Positions 8,213 through 16,966 of a DNA stretch of 64,000 nt are shown here, in pieces. The DNA comes from Methylobacterium marchantiae (GTDB taxonomy: Bacteria; Pseudomonadota; Alphaproteobacteria; Rhizobiales; Beijerinckiaceae): assembly GCF_022179405.1 (NCBI RefSeq), contig NZ_BPQT01000008.1, positions 1 through 64,000 of the forward strand, given 5' to 3'. Both the position numbers and the translations under genes were made by a program. Positions within the stretch are counted from its first letter, which is position 1. Each line of letters opens with the position of its first letter. The notes under the pieces are model-generated. The model searched no databases. It saw only the letters and a program-made list of their open reading frames with translations, and was not told where the DNA came from.

Positions 8213-9262
8213 CTACTCGACCTTGGCGCGGTCCGCGGCCAGACGCTCGGCGCGTGCCCGCTCGTCGGCGGTGAGGCCGGACAGGGTCTGGTCGAGCTTC
8301 GGGTCCGAGCGTCCCTGGGCGGCGGCGGCGAGGTTCCAGGCCGCGGCTTCGACCGGGTTCTTCGGCATTCCCCGTCCCAGGGCGTAGAGGATGGCCACGC
8401 GGTTCTGCGCGATGGCGTTGCCGCGCGAGGCCGCGTGCAGGAAGTAGCGACCGGCGCGGGCCTCGTCCTTCTCGACGCCGATGCCGTTGAACAGCAGGAT
8501 CGCGAACTCGACCTCGCCGGCGAGGTCGCCGTTATCGGCGGCCCGGCGGAACCATTCGGCCGCCTGTTTCGGATCTTTCTGCACGCCCCTCCCCTGGAGG
8601 TAGAGCACGCCGAGATCGTGCTGTGCCGGGCCGATCTCACCCTCGGCCGCCTTGCGGAACAGCTCAGCGGCCTTGACTTCGTCCTGGCTCGCGCCTGTGC
8701 CGATCAGGATCAGGGCGAGATTGTAGGCGGCAGTCGTATCGCCCTTGTCGGATGCCTGTTCGAGCCAGCGGCGGCCCGCTTTCGGATCCCTCGCGCCGCC
8801 GCGTCCGTCGATGGACATCAGGCCGAGCGAGGCCATCGCGTGGGTGTCGCCCTGGTTGGCGGCGAGGCGGTACCACTCGGCCGCCTTCACCGGGTCCTGC
8901 TTCACCCCGAGACCCTGGTTGTAGAGTTCGCCGAGCAGCGTCATCGCCGCGGCGTCCTTGCTGTCGGCGCCGATGCGTTTCGTCGCTTCGCGGAAAGCGG
9001 TGGTGTACTGGCCGCGCTGGTAGGCGCCGAAAGCGATGTCGGGCTCGGTCGTCGAGCGGGGCGGCACGGCACCGATCGCGCCGATGGAATAGGGCGTCGG
9101 CAATTCCTTGACCGGCCCCTTCAGGGTCTCCTTCGCACGCGGCGTGAAGGATTGAGGGGCCGCCGGATCGGTCGGCATCACCTTCGGCGCCTCGGCCAGG
9201 GCTGCGAACGCCCAGGCCTCCGCCAGAGCAAACCCGAGGACGATCCGGCGCACGAGGCTCAC
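8213..9262 (-). CDS. Secreted Sel1-repeat (TPR-like) protein
   Basis: The 349-residue product begins with a signal peptide (MSLVRRIVLGFALAEAWAFA, Ala-rich cleavage near 23). It then contains about six Sel1 repeats from residue 80 to 330, each with the A-x-G-D/N-x-x-A-x-x-x-L-G pattern (for example GDTHAMASLGLMSIDG, GDTTAAYNLALILIG). Sel1/TPR proteins are scaffolds in the periplasm or envelope; no enzymatic domain is present. Translation starts at a GTG (9262) that overlaps the stop of the ThiE-like gene by four bases, so it is the coupled last gene of the gap-pgk-fba cluster. Confidence 0.85.
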   Translation of the reverse strand: MSLVRRIVLGFALAEAWAFAALAEAPKVMPTDPAAPQSFTPRAKETLKGPVKELPTPYSIGAIGAVPPRSTTEPDIAFGAYQRGQYTTAFREATKRIGADSKDAAAMTLLGELYNQGLGVKQDPVKAAEWYRLAANQGDTHAMASLGLMSIDGRGGARDPKAGRRWLEQASDKGDTTAAYNLALILIGTGASQDEVKAAELFRKAAEGEIGPAQHDLGVLYLQGRGVQKDPKQAAEWFRRAADNGDLAGEVEFAILLFNGIGVEKDEARAGRYFLHAASRGNAIAQNRVAILYALGRGMPKNPVEAAAWNLAAAAQGRSDPKLDQTLSGLTADERARAERLAADRAKVE

Positions 9263-9918
9263 GTATCGGCCTCCGATGCGGCGATCATAGCCTGGACAAC
9301 GGAGACATCTGCGCCCTCGCCCATCCAGAGCGCGCTCTCCAGCCCGAGAAACTCGGCGCCGGTGGCGATCAGGCCCGCCAACTGGGCCCGGTCATGTGCC
9401 ACCGCGATGCAGGGGGTCTCGAAGATCTCGACCCACCATTGCGCCCGCTCCTGCACGGTCTCGGCATCGGGCGCCATCCCGTCGGCGTAGAGGCCGCCGA
9501 ACATCACGTAATCGACACCGGCCTCGCCGGCTTCCATCGCGGCATGCTTCTGCTCGTGGCCACCGGCCCCGAGGATGCGTCCGTCGCCGAGGCGACCGCG
9601 CAATTCGCGCAGGGCGCCGTCGCGCGCCTTGTCGAGATGGACCCCGTCCGCGCCCCCCCGCGCCGAGATGCTGACGACGTCGCCGGCAAAGTCGGCGATC
9701 GAGACGACCATGGCGGCACCCGTCGCCTGGGCAGCCGGAGCCAAACGCTTGACCAGGTTCACGAGGCTGCGCTCGTCGGCCGGCGCGAGGCGCAGGATCA
9801 CCGCCGCCACGTCCCCCGCCTCGCAGGCGGCGGTGATCGCCTCGGCGAGGGCGTCGGCCTGATGGGCCTCCACCCTGTGCGGGGACAACAGAGCGAGGCG
9901 GGTGCGGGGATCGGCCAT
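9259..9918 (-). CDS. ThiE-like (thiamine-phosphate synthase family) TIM-barrel protein, divergent
   Basis: The 219-residue protein follows the ThiE/TenI fold. VAAVILRLAPADERS resembles the early strands, ADFAGDVVSISARGGADGVHLDK resembles the GADGVHLGQ segment, and GVDYVMFGGLYADGMAPDAE sits where ThiE has the GPhfxTxTK pyrophosphate-binding loop. The usual Gln of VHLGQ and the TxTK loop are absent, so catalysis as authentic ThiE is doubtful. It lies 19 bases after fba and is coupled to the Sel1 gene. Databases usually name such proteins thiamine phosphate synthase; a different ligand is possible. Confidence 0.75.
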   Translation of the reverse strand: MADPRTRLALLSPHRVEAHQADALAEAITAACEAGDVAAVILRLAPADERSLVNLVKRLAPAAQATGAAMVVSIADFAGDVVSISARGGADGVHLDKARDGALRELRGRLGDGRILGAGGHEQKHAAMEAGEAGVDYVMFGGLYADGMAPDAETVQERAQWWVEIFETPCIAVAHDRAQLAGLIATGAEFLGLESALWMGEGADVSVVQAMIAASEADT

Positions 9919-9936
9919 GCGTTTCGTCCCGGCGCC

Positions 9937-11007
9937 TTACGCCGCGCCGATCTTAGGATCGAGCGAGCCATTCGCGTAGCGCTTGGCCATCTCGGAGACC
10001 GAAATCGGACGGATCTTCGAACCTTGACCGGCGGTGCCGAACTCCTCGAAACGCTGGCGACAGAGCTTCGTCATCGCGTCCATGGCGGGCTTCAGATACT
10101 TGCGAGGATCGAACTCGGCCGGATTTTCCGTGAGGATCTTCCGGATCTGTCCGGTCATCGCCATGCGGTTGTCGGTATCGATGTTGATCTTGCGCACGCC
10201 GTGCTTGATGCCGCGCTGAATCTCTTCCACCGGCACGCCCCAGGTCGGCTTCATCTGGCCGCCGTAGGAATTGATGATGTCCTGCAGGTCCTGCGGCACC
10301 GAGGAAGAGCCGTGCATGACGAGATGGGTCGTCGGCAGCCGGCGGTGGATCTCTTCGATCACATTCATGGCGAGCACGTCGCCGTCGGGCTGACGGGTGA
10401 ACTTGTAGGCGCCGTGGCTGGTGCCCATGGCGACGGCGAGCGCGTCGACCTTGGTGGCGGAGACGAACTTCACCGCCTCCTCCGGGTCTGTGAGGAGCTG
10501 GTCGTGGCTGAGCACGCCCTCGGCACCGTGGCCGTCCTCGGCCTCACCCTGTCCGCTCTCCAGAGAGCCGAGCACGCCCAGTTCGCCCTCCACCGAGACG
10601 CCGGCCCAATGGGCCATCTTCGTCACGTTGCCGGTGATCTCGACATTGTAGGCGTAATCGGCCGGGGTCTTGCCGTCGGCCTTCAGCGAGCCGTCCATCA
10701 TCACCGAGGTGAAGCCGTACTGGATCGCGGTGGCGCAGGTGGCTTCGTTGTTGCCGTGGTCGAGATGCATGCAGACGGGAATGTGGGGGTAGATCTCCAC
10801 GAGACCGTCGATGAGCTTGGCCAGCACCACGTCGTTGGCATAGGCGCGGGCACCCTTGCTCGCCTGCAGGATGACGGGCGAATCGGTGGCATCGGCCGCC
10901 GCCATGATGGCGAGCCCCTGCTCCATGTTGTTCAAGTTGAAGGCCGGCACGCCGTACTCGTACTCGGCGGCATGATCCAGGAGCTGCCTCAGGGTGATGC
11001 GTGCCAT
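9937..11007 (-). CDS. fba: Class II fructose-bisphosphate aldolase
   Basis: The 356-residue zinc-dependent aldolase condenses DHAP with glyceraldehyde-3-phosphate (or erythrose-4-phosphate) and runs in glycolysis, gluconeogenesis and the Calvin cycle. The zinc ligands are in CMHLDHGN (near residue 80), and family blocks [32 protein letters not shown] and [11 protein letters not shown] are intact. Its size and sequence match the longer class II form (CbbA/FbaA type) of alphaproteobacteria. It lies about 240 bases downstream of pgk, separated by a palindromic repeat. Confidence 0.95.
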   Translation of the reverse strand: MARITLRQLLDHAAEYEYGVPAFNLNNMEQGLAIMAAADATDSPVILQASKGARAYANDVVLAKLIDGLVEIYPHIPVCMHLDHGNNEATCATAIQYGFTSVMMDGSLKADGKTPADYAYNVEITGNVTKMAHWAGVSVEGELGVLGSLESGQGEAEDGHGAEGVLSHDQLLTDPEEAVKFVSATKVDALAVAMGTSHGAYKFTRQPDGDVLAMNVIEEIHRRLPTTHLVMHGSSSVPQDLQDIINSYGGQMKPTWGVPVEEIQRGIKHGVRKINIDTDNRMAMTGQIRKILTENPAEFDPRKYLKPAMDAMTKLCRQRFEEFGTAGQGSKIRPISVSEMAKRYANGSLDPKIGAA

Positions 11008-11147
11008 TGGTGTCTCCTAAACGATGGGGCCGACCCCGACAGGTCGCCGTCCGCTGAAATTCTTCTGCCTTTTCGGACCTTACCCGGCCCGTCGCAACTC
11101 GAAACGGCAGGGCCCGCTCGTGGTCCCTTACCATTTCCCGTCTGCTA

Positions 11148-11220
11148 CCTCATCCTGAGGTCCCGGCACGAAGCGAAGGCCTCCTTCGAGGCCAGCTGAC
11201 GCGGGCGTCTCAGGATGAGG
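11148..11220. repeat. Dispersed palindromic repeat, copy A (pgk-fba spacer)
   Basis: The element is bounded by CCTCATCCTGAGG (11148-11160) and its complement CTCAGGATGAGG (ending 11220). It contains an inner GAAGGCCTCCTTCGAGGC segment. The same bounding sequences occur at 25588-25699 and 38258-38365, and the 13-bp core recurs alone inside birA. It lies in an untranslated spacer between pgk and fba and would fold into a long hairpin in their mRNA. Confidence 0.8.
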
Positions 11221-11244
11221 TGATGGGATGGACGATGGAACCGG

Positions 11245-12447
11245 TCACCCCTTGACGCGCAGAGCCTCGACGCCGGGGAGGACCTTGCCTTCCAGCCACT
11301 CGAGGAACGCGCCGCCCGCCGTGGAGACGTAGGAGAAATCGTCGGCGACGCCGGCATGGTTGAGGGCCGCTACGGTGTCGCCGCCGCCGGCCACGGAGAC
11401 CAGCTTGCCCGCCTTGGTGCGTTCGGCCGCATGGCGCGCCGCCGCCACTGTCGCGGCGTCGAACGGGGTCAGTTCGAACGCACCGAGCGGGCCATTCCAG
11501 ACCAGGGTGGCCGCAATGTCGATGGCGGCGGAGATTTCGGCGACGGTGGCGGGGCCGGCATCGAGGATCATGACACCCTCGGAGACGGAATCGACACCGA
11601 CGGTCTCGTTGGCGGCATTCGCCTTGAATTCGGAGGCCACCACCGCATCGACCGGCAGGATGATCCGACAGTTCGCGGCCTTCGCAGCCTCGATGATGCG
11701 CAGGGCCGTGTCCGCCAGATCCTTCTCGCAGAGCGACTTGCCGACGCCCTTGCCTTGCGCATGCAGGAAGGTGTTGGCCATGCCGCCGCCGATGACGAGC
11801 ATGTCGACCTTGGCGACGAGGTTCTGCAGGAGATCGATCTTCGAGGAGACCTTGGCGCCGCCGACGAGGGCGATCACCGGCCGGCTCGGCGCTTCCAGCC
11901 CCTTGGTGAGCGCGTCGAGCTCCGCCTGCATCAGGCGCCCGGCATAGGCCGGCAGGACGTGGGCGAGGCCCTCCGTCGAGGCATGGGCACGGTGGGCCGC
12001 CGAGAAGGCTTCGTTGACGAAGACATCGCCATTGGCCGCTAGCGCCTTGACGAAGTCGGACTCGTTCTTCTCCTCGCCCGCATGGAAGCGGGTGTTCTCC
12101 AGGAGGAGCACGTCGCCGTCCTTCAACGCCGAGATGGCGGCCGTGGCCGTCTCGCCGATGCAATCCTCGGCGAAGGCGACCGGGCGACCGAGATGCTCGG
12201 ACAGGACGGGAATGACCTGCCTGAGCGAATCACGCTCCACCGGCTTGCCCTTGGGGCGGCCGAAATGCGCCAGCAGCACCACGCGGCCGCCGCCATCGGC
12301 GATCTCGCGGATCGTCGGAACGATCCTCTCGATGCGGGTCGCGTCGGTGACGCGTTCGCCCTCCATCGGCACGTTCAGGTCGACGCGGAGGAGCACGCGC
12401 TTGCCCTGGAGGGAGCCGGCATTGTCGAGGGTGCGGAAAGCGGTCAT
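11245..12447 (-). CDS. pgk: Phosphoglycerate kinase
   Basis: The 400-residue PGK transfers phosphate between 1,3-bisphosphoglycerate and ADP. The signature [14 protein letters not shown] is near the N-terminus. [30 protein letters not shown] and the nucleotide-binding GGGDTVAAL segment are all present. Start ATG 12447 ([11 protein letters not shown]) is chosen; an in-frame ATG six codons upstream is less likely. Clustered with gap upstream and fba downstream, it forms a triose-phosphate module used in both directions of central carbon flow. Confidence 0.96.
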   Translation of the reverse strand: MTAFRTLDNAGSLQGKRVLLRVDLNVPMEGERVTDATRIERIVPTIREIADGGGRVVLLAHFGRPKGKPVERDSLRQVIPVLSEHLGRPVAFAEDCIGETATAAISALKDGDVLLLENTRFHAGEEKNESDFVKALAANGDVFVNEAFSAAHRAHASTEGLAHVLPAYAGRLMQAELDALTKGLEAPSRPVIALVGGAKVSSKIDLLQNLVAKVDMLVIGGGMANTFLHAQGKGVGKSLCEKDLADTALRIIEAAKAANCRIILPVDAVVASEFKANAANETVGVDSVSEGVMILDAGPATVAEISAAIDIAATLVWNGPLGAFELTPFDAATVAAARHAAERTKAGKLVSVAGGGDTVAALNHAGVADDFSYVSTAGGAFLEWLEGKVLPGVEALRVKG

Positions 12448-12475
12448 CCTGGCCTTCAATATCACAGGTGAGAGG

Positions 12476-12988
12476 TCAGCGCGGGGGCAGGAGCCCGTCG
12501 AGATGGAAGCGCTGTGCGGCTATGGTCAGCACGACGGTCAGCACGGCGGTGATGATGGCCGTCAGCACCAGCGCTCCGGAGCCCGGCAGGCGGCGCGTCC
12601 GGTCGGCGACGGCGCGGACCTCGCTGCGCAGGGCGGCGAGGTCGGATTGGCGCGCGGCCTCGCTCATGCGGGTCGTCGCACCCTCGATCTTCTCCTCCAC
12701 GCGGGAGAGCAGGGCCTCGGAGCGGGCGTACTTGTCCTCGATCCGCGCGCACTTGTCCTCGATCCGGGCCAGCTGGTCGCCGCCGGGCAAGGATTGAGGC
12801 AGCGTCTCGGCCTTGCCGACGACGGGATGCGGCACCGCCTGCTGGTTGGCGATCGCCTGCGTCTCGGGCACGGGCGCAGGCGCTCCGGCGGTCGAGGATG
12901 CCCTCGTCTCTGGCGCCTTGCTCTCGGGCGCCTTCGCACCTGGAATGAAGCCCGTTCCGGTCGACGGAGTCGGCGAAGTCTCGGTCAT
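12476..12988 (-). CDS. Coiled-coil, C-terminally membrane-anchored protein of unknown function
   Basis: The 170-residue protein has an Ala/Pro/Glu-rich disordered N-terminus (to about residue 70). A charged helical segment with two near-identical ARIEDK blocks and further Glu/Arg heptads (about 74-128) reads as a coiled coil. One hydrophobic helix ([19 protein letters not shown], about 140-158) is followed by a short tail. The topology suggests a cytoplasmic coiled coil anchored by its C-terminus. It sits between gap and pgk, 28 bases before pgk, so it is probably cotranscribed with glycolytic genes. No family is recognised. Confidence 0.75.
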   Translation of the reverse strand: MTETSPTPSTGTGFIPGAKAPESKAPETRASSTAGAPAPVPETQAIANQQAVPHPVVGKAETLPQSLPGGDQLARIEDKCARIEDKYARSEALLSRVEEKIEGATTRMSEAARQSDLAALRSEVRAVADRTRRLPGSGALVLTAIITAVLTVVLTIAAQRFHLDGLLPPR

Positions 12989-13074
12989 GTCAGACGCACC
13001 ATTGATGGTCGATCACGGGGTGTCGTGCAGCAGGTTTCACGGGCGGCCCGATGGCCGCCCGGAAGCGCGGTCGC

Positions 13075-14082
13075 TCAGAGCAGCTTGCCCATCGCCACGG
13101 CCGTGTCGGCCATGCGGTTCGAGAAGCCCCACTCGTTGTCGTACCAGGACAGGATTCGCACGAAGGTACCGTCCATGACCTTGGTCTGGTCGAGGTGGAA
13201 GGTCGACGAGTGGGGATCGTGGTTGAAGTCGATCGAGACGTTGGGCTGGTCGGTATAAGCGAGCACGTCCTTCAGGGGACCGTCCGCGGCGGCGCGGATC
13301 GCGTTGTTGATCTCCTCGACCGTGGTCTGGCGCTTGGCTGTGAACACGAGGTCGACGGCCGAGACGTTGGGGGTCGGCACGCGGATCGAGGTCCCGTCGA
13401 GCTTGCCCTTCAGCTCCGGCAGGACGAGGCCGACGGCCTTGGCGGCGCCCGTGGAGGTGGGGATCATCGACAGGGCGGCGGCACGGGCCCGGTAGAGGTC
13501 CTTGTGCATCTGGTCCAGCGAGGGCTGGTCGTTGGTGTAGGAGTGGATCGTGGTCATGAAGCCGCGCTCGATCCCGACGAGGTCGTTGAGCACCTTGGCC
13601 ACCGGCACGAGACAGTTGGTGGTGCACGAGGCATTCGAGATCACGAGATGATCGGCGGTCAGCTGGTCGTGATTGACGCCGTAGACCACGGTCAGGTCGG
13701 CGCCGTCGGCGGGGGCCGAGACGATCACGCGCTTGGCGCCGGCATCGAGATGGGCCTTGGCCTTGTCCTTCGACGTGAAGATGCCGGTGCATTCCAGCGC
13801 GATGTCGACGCCGAGCTCGCGGTGCGGCAGCTCGGCCGGGTTGCGCACGGCGGTGACCTTGATCCGCTGCCCGTCGACCACGATGAACTCGCCGTCCACC
13901 TCGACCTTGGCATTGAACCGGCCGTGGATGGAGTCGAAGCGCAGCAGGTGGGCATTGGTCTCTACGGGGCCGAGATCGTTGATCGCGACGACTTCGATAT
14001 CCTTGCGGCCGGCCTCGTGGATGGCGCGCAGGACGTTGCGGCCGATGCGTCCGAACCCGTTGATGGCAACCTTCACCGACAC
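13075..14082 (-). CDS. gap: Glyceraldehyde-3-phosphate dehydrogenase, type I
   Basis: The 335-residue GAPDH oxidises glyceraldehyde-3-phosphate to 1,3-bisphosphoglycerate. The NAD-binding start [16 protein letters not shown], the active-site [12 protein letters not shown] (catalytic Cys near residue 153), and the C-terminal [15 protein letters not shown] are complete. Translation begins with GTG at 14082. It is the first gene of the minus-strand glycolytic cluster. The roughly 425 bases upstream contain no gene and probably hold its promoter and that of the divergent DUF4164/zapA unit. Confidence 0.96.
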   Translation of the reverse strand: MSVKVAINGFGRIGRNVLRAIHEAGRKDIEVVAINDLGPVETNAHLLRFDSIHGRFNAKVEVDGEFIVVDGQRIKVTAVRNPAELPHRELGVDIALECTGIFTSKDKAKAHLDAGAKRVIVSAPADGADLTVVYGVNHDQLTADHLVISNASCTTNCLVPVAKVLNDLVGIERGFMTTIHSYTNDQPSLDQMHKDLYRARAAALSMIPTSTGAAKAVGLVLPELKGKLDGTSIRVPTPNVSAVDLVFTAKRQTTVEEINNAIRAAADGPLKDVLAYTDQPNVSIDFNHDPHSSTFHLDQTKVMDGTFVRILSWYDNEWGFSNRMADTAVAMGKLL

Positions 14083-14507
14083 GGCGTCAATCCTTCTATG
14101 AACCGGGCGCCGACCTGGCGGGGCCCGTAAGCAGCGAGAGCGGGACAGCGGACCGGAGGGGCGGGGCCGCCATTCGGCGTCGCTGTGTCATGGGCATCGT
14201 TGAACGTCAGATGAACCACATCGCCCACGCACAGATCCGCACACGTCCTCGAACGGAACGATGCAGGATCGGTGGCTGAACGGGTCACGGGCTCGAATTC
14301 CCAATCTGGCGGTCGGTTCGAGGGGCGCGCGGTCTCTAACATGGGGGGAACCGCTGGCAAAGGTTTTGCCCGGTCGATTCGTTTCCTCCCCCGCATATGA
14401 TGTCGAACCGCCGATTTCGCGCGCGAAACGATCGTTGTTTGGCTACAAACCTGCCTTCTCGAAACACGATGGGCCGGGCACCCCATGATCCTTCGGAGGG
14501 CAAGAGG
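14083..14507. other. Intergenic region between gap and the DUF4164/zapA unit
   Basis: No protein or RNA gene is evident in this divergent spacer. A T-rich/A-rich patch near 14430-14460 and the GGAGGG ribosome-binding site at 14495-14500 mark the start of the plus-strand unit. No terminator or clear operator was found. Confidence 0.5.
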
Positions 14508-14804
14508 ATGAATCAGTCCCCCGAGCGGCACGATGTGGACCAGGCGCTCGCTCGGCTCGACACGGCGCTGACCCGCCTCGAGGCCTCGGTGGCGCATCGC
14601 CTGGAAGCCGAGCGCGAGCCCGGCGACCTGGAGACGGAACTCGCCATCATGGCCGAGGACCGCGCACGCCTCGCCGCGGAACTCGATGCCGCCAGCGCGC
14701 GGCTCGCCACGGTGGAGGCCACCACGACCGATGTCGGTCACCGCCTCGGGCGGGCGATCGAAGCGGTGGAGGGCGTGCTGGCCCATCCCCGGGCCTCGCG
14801 CTAA
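14508..14804 (+). CDS. DUF4164-family small coiled-coil protein
   Basis: The 98-residue protein is almost entirely heptad-patterned and charged (LARLDTALTRLEASVAHRLEAE, then a second helix through RLAAELDAASARLATVE), without membrane segment or signal. This matches the short DUF4164 proteins that precede zapA in Hyphomicrobiales; a part in cell division is inferred from that position only. The start is set by GGAGGG ending seven bases before ATG 14508. zapA begins 30 bases after its stop. Confidence 0.8.
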   Translation: MNQSPERHDVDQALARLDTALTRLEASVAHRLEAEREPGDLETELAIMAEDRARLAAELDAASARLATVEATTTDVGHRLGRAIEAVEGVLAHPRASR

Positions 14805-14834
14805 TCTCCGTCTTTCACACCAACTCCTCCGGAC

Positions 14835-15194
14835 ATGCCCCAGATCAGCGTCACCATCGACGGCAAGAGCTACCGGATGGCCTGTGCCGAGGGCGAGGAG
14901 GCGCATCTCTCGGCCTTGGCCGCGGATCTCGACACCCGCGTCACCGGCATGCGCCAATCCTTCGGCGAGATCGGCGACATGCGCCTGCACGTCATGGCCG
15001 CGCTGATGCAGGCGGACGAACTGGTGGAACTGAAGCGGCGCCTGGCCGATCTGGAGGAGGAAGCGGCCGCGCTCCGCAAGCGGGTCGACACCGCCGATTC
15101 GCTCCGCACCGAGGAGGAGGCCCGCATCGCCGAGGGACTCGGCCGGGCGGCGGACCGGATCGAGCGACTGGCGCACGCGCTGGCTGCGGGATGA
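14835..15194 (+). CDS. zapA: Cell division protein ZapA
   Basis: The 119-residue ZapA stabilises FtsZ protofilaments at the division site. Characteristic parts are the N-terminal strands VTIDGKSYRMACAEGEEAHL, the ALAADLDTRV helix, the conserved MRLHVMAALMQADEL segment, and a long C-terminal coiled coil. Its position ahead of a 6S RNA and a 5-formyl-THF cyclo-ligase gene reproduces a widespread proteobacterial arrangement. Confidence 0.93.
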   Translation: MPQISVTIDGKSYRMACAEGEEAHLSALAADLDTRVTGMRQSFGEIGDMRLHVMAALMQADELVELKRRLADLEEEAAALRKRVDTADSLRTEEEARIAEGLGRAADRIERLAHALAAG

Positions 15195-15237
15195 GGGCTT
15201 CGCGCACGATTGGCCATCCCACCCCCTGGCGCGGATC

Positions 15238-15408
15238 GTGAGCCGACGCTACATGGGTAGAGCGGTGCTGCCGGGTTCGTCAGGAGTATTTTTCCTCGGG
15301 GCCTTATCGACTCCCCAGGGAGCTGTCCCTGGCCTTGTCCCTGGACTTGGCCAACACGGCGCCCACCTACACTGTAGGTTTCCCGGGATCGCAACTCCAA
15401 CGGCTCAC
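15238..15408 (+). ncRNA. ssrS: 6S RNA
   Basis: The zapA to cyclo-ligase spacer folds as a 6S RNA. A terminal stem pairs GTGAGCCG (15238-15245) with CGGCTCAC (15401-15408). Next to it, GCCG and GGAGT near 15270-15286 can pair with ACTCC and CGGC near 15394-15404. Internal hairpins are CCAGGGA-GCTG-TCCCTGG (15315-15332) and ACCTAC-ACT-GTAGGT (15365-15379), followed by the CCCGGGATCG segment seen in alphaproteobacterial 6S RNAs. Ends are defined by the outermost stem and may extend about 10 bases each way. 6S RNA mimics an open promoter and sequesters housekeeping RNA polymerase in stationary phase. Synteny is the strongest support; no covariance search was run. Confidence 0.8.
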
Positions 15409-15996
15409 GTGGCTCCGCACTCTGATTTCCCTGCTCTGAAAGCCAATCTCCGCAAGCAGGCCCTCGCCCGTCGCGACGGTCTCGACCACGAGACCCGCCG
15501 GGCCGGAGGCCTGCGCATCGCGCAGGGCGTGATGCAGATCGAGCAACTGGCTGAGGCCGCCATCGTCGGCGCCTTCTGGGCGATCCGTAGCGAAGTCGAT
15601 CCCCTGCCCCTGATCGAGATGCTGTTCGCGCGCGGCCAGCGCGTGGCCTTGCCGAAGGTGACGCCGGACGGCCTCGTCTTCCGCGAATGGCGCGCCGGAG
15701 AGGCGCTGGTGCCGGGCTCCTTCGGCCTCAGCGAACCGCGCGACGACCTGCCCCCCCTCGATCCCAGGGCCCTCATCGTGCCGCTCGCCGCCTTCGACCG
15801 GCGCGGTCACCGGATCGGCTACGGACGCGGCTATTATGACCAGGCCATAGACCGGCTGTCCCGCAACGGCCCGGTCCTGACCATCGGAATCGCTTTTTCC
15901 GTGCAGGAGGTGGAGCGCGTACCTTCCGAGGCGCACGACCAGCCCCTCGACCACCTCATCACCGAAGCGGGCCAGGTCCCGCTCGTCCGGGACTGA
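15409..15996 (+). CDS. 5-formyltetrahydrofolate cyclo-ligase
   Basis: The enzyme (YgfA/MTHFS, 195 residues) converts 5-formyl-THF to 5,10-methenyl-THF with ATP, which matters for one-carbon flow. The N-terminal LKANLRKQALARRDGL, the EVDPLPLIEML segment, and the signature IVPLAAFDRRGHRIGYGRGYYD (near 130-150) are present. Translation most likely starts at GTG 15409. The frame stays open back to 15238, but that part lies within the 6S RNA and has no family similarity. 6S processing and cyclo-ligase expression are linked in other proteobacteria because the two are cotranscribed. Confidence 0.9.
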   Translation: MAPHSDFPALKANLRKQALARRDGLDHETRRAGGLRIAQGVMQIEQLAEAAIVGAFWAIRSEVDPLPLIEMLFARGQRVALPKVTPDGLVFREWRAGEALVPGSFGLSEPRDDLPPLDPRALIVPLAAFDRRGHRIGYGRGYYDQAIDRLSRNGPVLTIGIAFSVQEVERVPSEAHDQPLDHLITEAGQVPLVRD

Positions 15997-16005
15997 CATC
16001 GACGC

Positions 16006-16827
16006 ATGCGACTTCTCTTCCTCGGCGACGTGGTGGGCCGCCCCGGTCGCAACGTGGTGATGGACCGGCTGCCGAAGCTGCGCGAGCGCTGGCGCCTCGA
16101 TTGCGTGGTCGTCAACGGTGAGAACGCGGCCGGCGGCTTCGGCATCACCGAGGCGATCTGCGACGAGCTCCTCCAGGCGGGTGCCGATGCGGTGACGCTC
16201 GGCAACCACTCGTTCGACCAGCGCGAGGCCCTCGTCTTCATCCAGCGCCAGTCCCGCCTCGTTCGCCCGGCGAACTACCCGTCCGGCACGCCGGGGCGCG
16301 GCGCCACGATGGTGGAGACGCGGGACGGCGCGCGCGTCCTTGTCCTCAACGTCATGGGACGCATCTACATGGATGCCCTGGACGATCCGTTCGCCTCGGC
16401 CGAACGCGAGATCTCGGCCTGCCCTCTCGGCGAGGTCGCCGACGCGATCGTCGTCGACGTCCATGCCGAGGCGACGAGCGAGAAGCAGGCCTTCGGGTCC
16501 TTCCTCGACGGCCGCGCCAGCCTCGTCGTCGGCACGCATACCCACACGCCCACCGCCGACCATCGCATCCTTCCCGGCGGCACCGCCTACCTGTCGGATG
16601 CCGGCATGTGCGGCGATTACGACTCGATTCTCGGCATGCAGAAGGACGAGCCCCTTCGTCGCTTCCTGCAGAAGACCCCCGGTGCGCGCCTGGAATCGGC
16701 GCAAGGGAAAGGCACCCTGTGCGGAATCGCGGTCGAGACCGACAATGCCACGGGGCTCGCCACTATGGTGGCGGCGGTACGCCTCGGTCCGCATCTCGAG
16801 GAAACCTGGCCACTGGCCTGGGATTAG
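16006..16827 (+). CDS. YmdB-type metallophosphoesterase (TIGR00282 family)
   Basis: The 273-residue protein has the YmdB layout: LFLGDVVGRPGRN at the start (first metal Asp), NGENAAGGFGIT, LGNHSFDQ (metal Asn and His), HAEATSEKQAFG, VGTHTHTPTADHRILPGG, and LSDAGMCGDYDSILGM. These cover all metal-binding positions of this cyclic-nucleotide phosphodiesterase/phosphatase family. It follows the cyclo-ligase by nine bases and is likely cotranscribed. The physiological substrate in alphaproteobacteria is not known to me. Confidence 0.9.
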   Translation: MRLLFLGDVVGRPGRNVVMDRLPKLRERWRLDCVVVNGENAAGGFGITEAICDELLQAGADAVTLGNHSFDQREALVFIQRQSRLVRPANYPSGTPGRGATMVETRDGARVLVLNVMGRIYMDALDDPFASAEREISACPLGEVADAIVVDVHAEATSEKQAFGSFLDGRASLVVGTHTHTPTADHRILPGGTAYLSDAGMCGDYDSILGMQKDEPLRRFLQKTPGARLESAQGKGTLCGIAVETDNATGLATMVAAVRLGPHLEETWPLAWD

Positions 16828-16864
16828 GCCCGAGTGGATGGCTGCTTTGCCATGCGGTCAGGCT

Positions 16865-16922
16865 GATTTCAATCTGAGATTGCCGATTTCAACTTGACCG
16901 CGATAGCGCCACTCAATACAAC
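16865..16922 (+). promoter_or_regulatory. Promoter and direct-repeat operator of the peptidase gene
   Basis: TTGACC (16894-16899) and TACAAC (16917-16922) are separated by 17 bases, a good sigma70-type match. Two identical GATTTCAA octamers start exactly 20 bases apart (16865 and 16885) just upstream of and touching the -35 box, as an activator or repressor binding tandem half-sites would require. Positions 16861-16970 are about 41 percent GC by count, far below the neighbourhood. Confidence 0.55.
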
Positions 16923-16966
16923 TTATAGGGGATTATTAGTATATAAATAGCTCTGAGGTTGTCTAG

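Noticed and set aside
15238-15408. N-terminal extension of the cyclo-ligase
   Set aside because: The 57 codons overlap the 6S RNA and the translated sequence has no enzyme similarity; GTG 15409 is a better start.
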